Shown piece after piece: positions 60,750-64,000 of a stretch of 64,000 nucleotides of DNA. Source of the DNA: Spirochaetota bacterium (GTDB lineage Bacteria; Spirochaetota; Spirochaetia; Treponematales; Rectinemataceae). Location: assembly GCA_022711355.1 (NCBI GenBank), contig JAKLFE010000010.1:29854-93853 (forward strand), read 5' to 3'. Position 1 is the stretch's first letter, and each line of letters starts with the position of its first letter. A model generated the notes under the pieces. It did no database searches and was not told where the DNA came from. It was given only the letters and a program-made list of their open reading frames with translations. Both the position numbers and the translations under genes were made by a program.

Positions 60750-61303
60750 GGTCGTTGCGCCGATCTTGGCAGATCGTTGTAGCGTAAGGACAAAAGCATT
60801 CCCTCCGCCTCGCGTGAGGCGGTTTCTACTAGTAGAAATAACGGCCAGCGATCGGGAAAGGCGGCCGAAACACGCGCTCACCCCTCGCAGGCTCCTATGC
60901 CTCGACGCCGCGGCTTCCGCGAGCCTCGGCGGGAGAACGTTCATTTCGTGAACAAACTCTAGCATGAGGACTGCAGACATACAAGGCCGGCTGAAGGAGC
61001 GGCGAGGCCCTTCAATCGTCCAGCCAGCCTACGCGCGTGGTAGAGACGAGGATGGAAGGCCCGGGAAACCCGGCATGGACGCCCGGCCTCGCCGTGGAGC
61101 CGCCCGAGCTCTTCGAGGCCCGAACCCTCGACGACCGCCTCGGGCCCTTCTCTGAGCTCGCCGGAGCCAACCGTCTTCTTGGAAGGCTGGGGCGCGGGGA
61201 AACGCGACGAGAATCGCGATCCCGTGAGCGATTCGAGATGCGTTGAACCTTGGAAGGTTCCCCTCCCCGCTCGTCCCCGCAACAACAAGCTTCGAGGCAG
61301 CAG
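60750..61303. promoter_or_regulatory. Non-coding leader with four or more palindromes
   Basis: 554 bp without a convincing gene between the regulator and tex. It contains CGATCT-N4-AGATCG (60761-60776), a GC hairpin CCGCCTC-N4-GAGGCGG (60805-60822) that abuts a perfect 16-bp palindrome TTTCTACTAGTAGAAA (60823-60838), GAACGTTC overlapping GTTCA-N5-TGAAC (60936-60953), GAATCGC-N10-GCGATTC (61211-61234) and GAACCTT-GG-AAGGTTC (61245-61260). The first four probably include operators for the polysaccharide locus; the last two lie just downstream of tex and lack a T-run. Confidence 0.5.
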
Positions 61304-63742
<2,439 letters not shown>

Positions 63743-63826
63743 GGCGGCTACGGTACGGATTCCGCGGCGAAAAATCAATAGACCGCGCGAGCGCTCGGGA
63801 CGATGGCGAAGGCCGAAAACTGTGCT

Positions 63827-63859
63827 TTGACATTATGGATATAATGGCTATAATTAGCC
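63827..63859 (+). promoter_or_regulatory. Near-consensus promoter with overlapping inverted repeat
   Basis: TTGACA (63827-63832), a 16-bp spacer and TATAAT (63849-63854) precede the ATG at 63880. An inverted repeat GGCTA-TAAT-TAGCC (63846-63859) is centred on the -10, where a repressor would compete with RNA polymerase. Confidence 0.8.
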
Positions 63860-63879
63860 CGGCATAGCCAGGAAGGATA

Positions 63880-64000
63880 ATGTCCAAGAACACGAAGAAA
63901 GTACGGATCTTCTCGGCCCTCGAGGTGGCGAACCTCTGCGGCGTCGTCAACCAGACGGCCATCAACTGGATCCGCAACGGCTACCTCAAGGCCTTCACCA
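63880..64000 (+). CDS. Helix-turn-helix DNA-binding protein (5' end only)
   Basis: The first 40 residues are visible. MSKNTKKVRIFSALEVANLC leads into GVVNQTAINWIRNGYLKAF, a MerR/excisionase-like helix-turn-helix of the type seen at the N-terminus of some response regulators. AAGGAT precedes the ATG. The very strong promoter suggests high expression unless repressed. The rest lies beyond the right edge. Confidence 0.75.
   Translation, partial: MSKNTKKVRIFSALEVANLCGVVNQTAINWIRNGYLKAFT

Noticed and set aside
61037..61246. Plus-strand open frame of 69 codons in the same gap
   Set aside because: No Shine-Dalgarno and no homology signal; overlaps the other spurious frame.
60959..61288. Minus-strand open frame of 109 codons between tex and the regulator
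   Set aside because: No ribosome site, no recognisable domain, composition unlike neighbours, and it contains two hairpins; treated as non-coding.

Overview
The window is GC-rich DNA from a diderm (Gram-negative-type) bacterium. Outer-membrane beta-barrels, an ABC-type O-antigen exporter, a 7TMR-DISM/GGDEF receptor and a TPR protein with an Mrr-like tail fit a high-GC spirochaete best, but this is a guess from gene content, not proven. No tRNA, rRNA, CRISPR array, transposase or phage gene was recognised.

Region 1 (1-4910, minus): a sugar operon, binding protein - permease - permease - GH31 glycosidase. The glycosidase carries the sulfoquinovosidase residue set (R299, W302, D403, D472, Y508), so the operon probably imports and opens sulfoquinovose glycosides. 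It continues beyond base 1. A promoter with a 17-bp inverted repeat lies upstream. Region 2 (5010-8639): a diguanylate-cyclase receptor, a secreted NlpC/P60 hydrolase and a LysR regulator. Region 3 (8756-14311, plus): a tight operon of a Ddl-like ATP-grasp ligase, a protein with a B12-binding DxHxxG motif fused to a mutase-like barrel, an opine dehydrogenase and a small membrane protein, followed by rsmG. I know of no pathway that combines the first three.

Region 4 (14360-60749): a surface-polysaccharide locus of about 46 kb, read almost wholly on the minus strand through chains of 4-bp ATGA/GTGA overlaps. It starts at a winged-helix regulator in a palindrome-rich leader and ends at a strong terminator after rfbACDB. 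It holds: (a) precursor genes: ugd and a UDP-glucuronate 4-epimerase-like gene, rfbABCD, fdtA/fdtB with an acyltransferase and a 3-hydroxyacyl-CoA dehydrogenase (an acylated 3-amino-3,6-dideoxyhexose), and a DRE-TIM aldolase with a CMP-sugar synthetase (probably an ulosonic-type acid); (b) a WbaP-type initiating transferase and about a dozen glycosyltransferases; (c) export by Wzm/Wzt, with the Wzt lacking a carbohydrate-binding tail; (d) a phospho-decoration set: LicD, two TagF-like proteins, a CDP-alcohol phosphatidyltransferase with an altered active site, and a YidC-like domain fused to an alkaline-phosphatase-superfamily transferase; (e) outer-membrane barrels and two secreted SRPBCC-like proteins. 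Two A/T-richer blocks (about 39.99-43.65 kb and 46.05-47.72 kb) look acquired from elsewhere. Three plus-strand genes (20110, 27405, 36619) interrupt the direction.

Region 5 (61304-64000): tex, and the start of a helix-turn-helix gene behind a near-consensus promoter.
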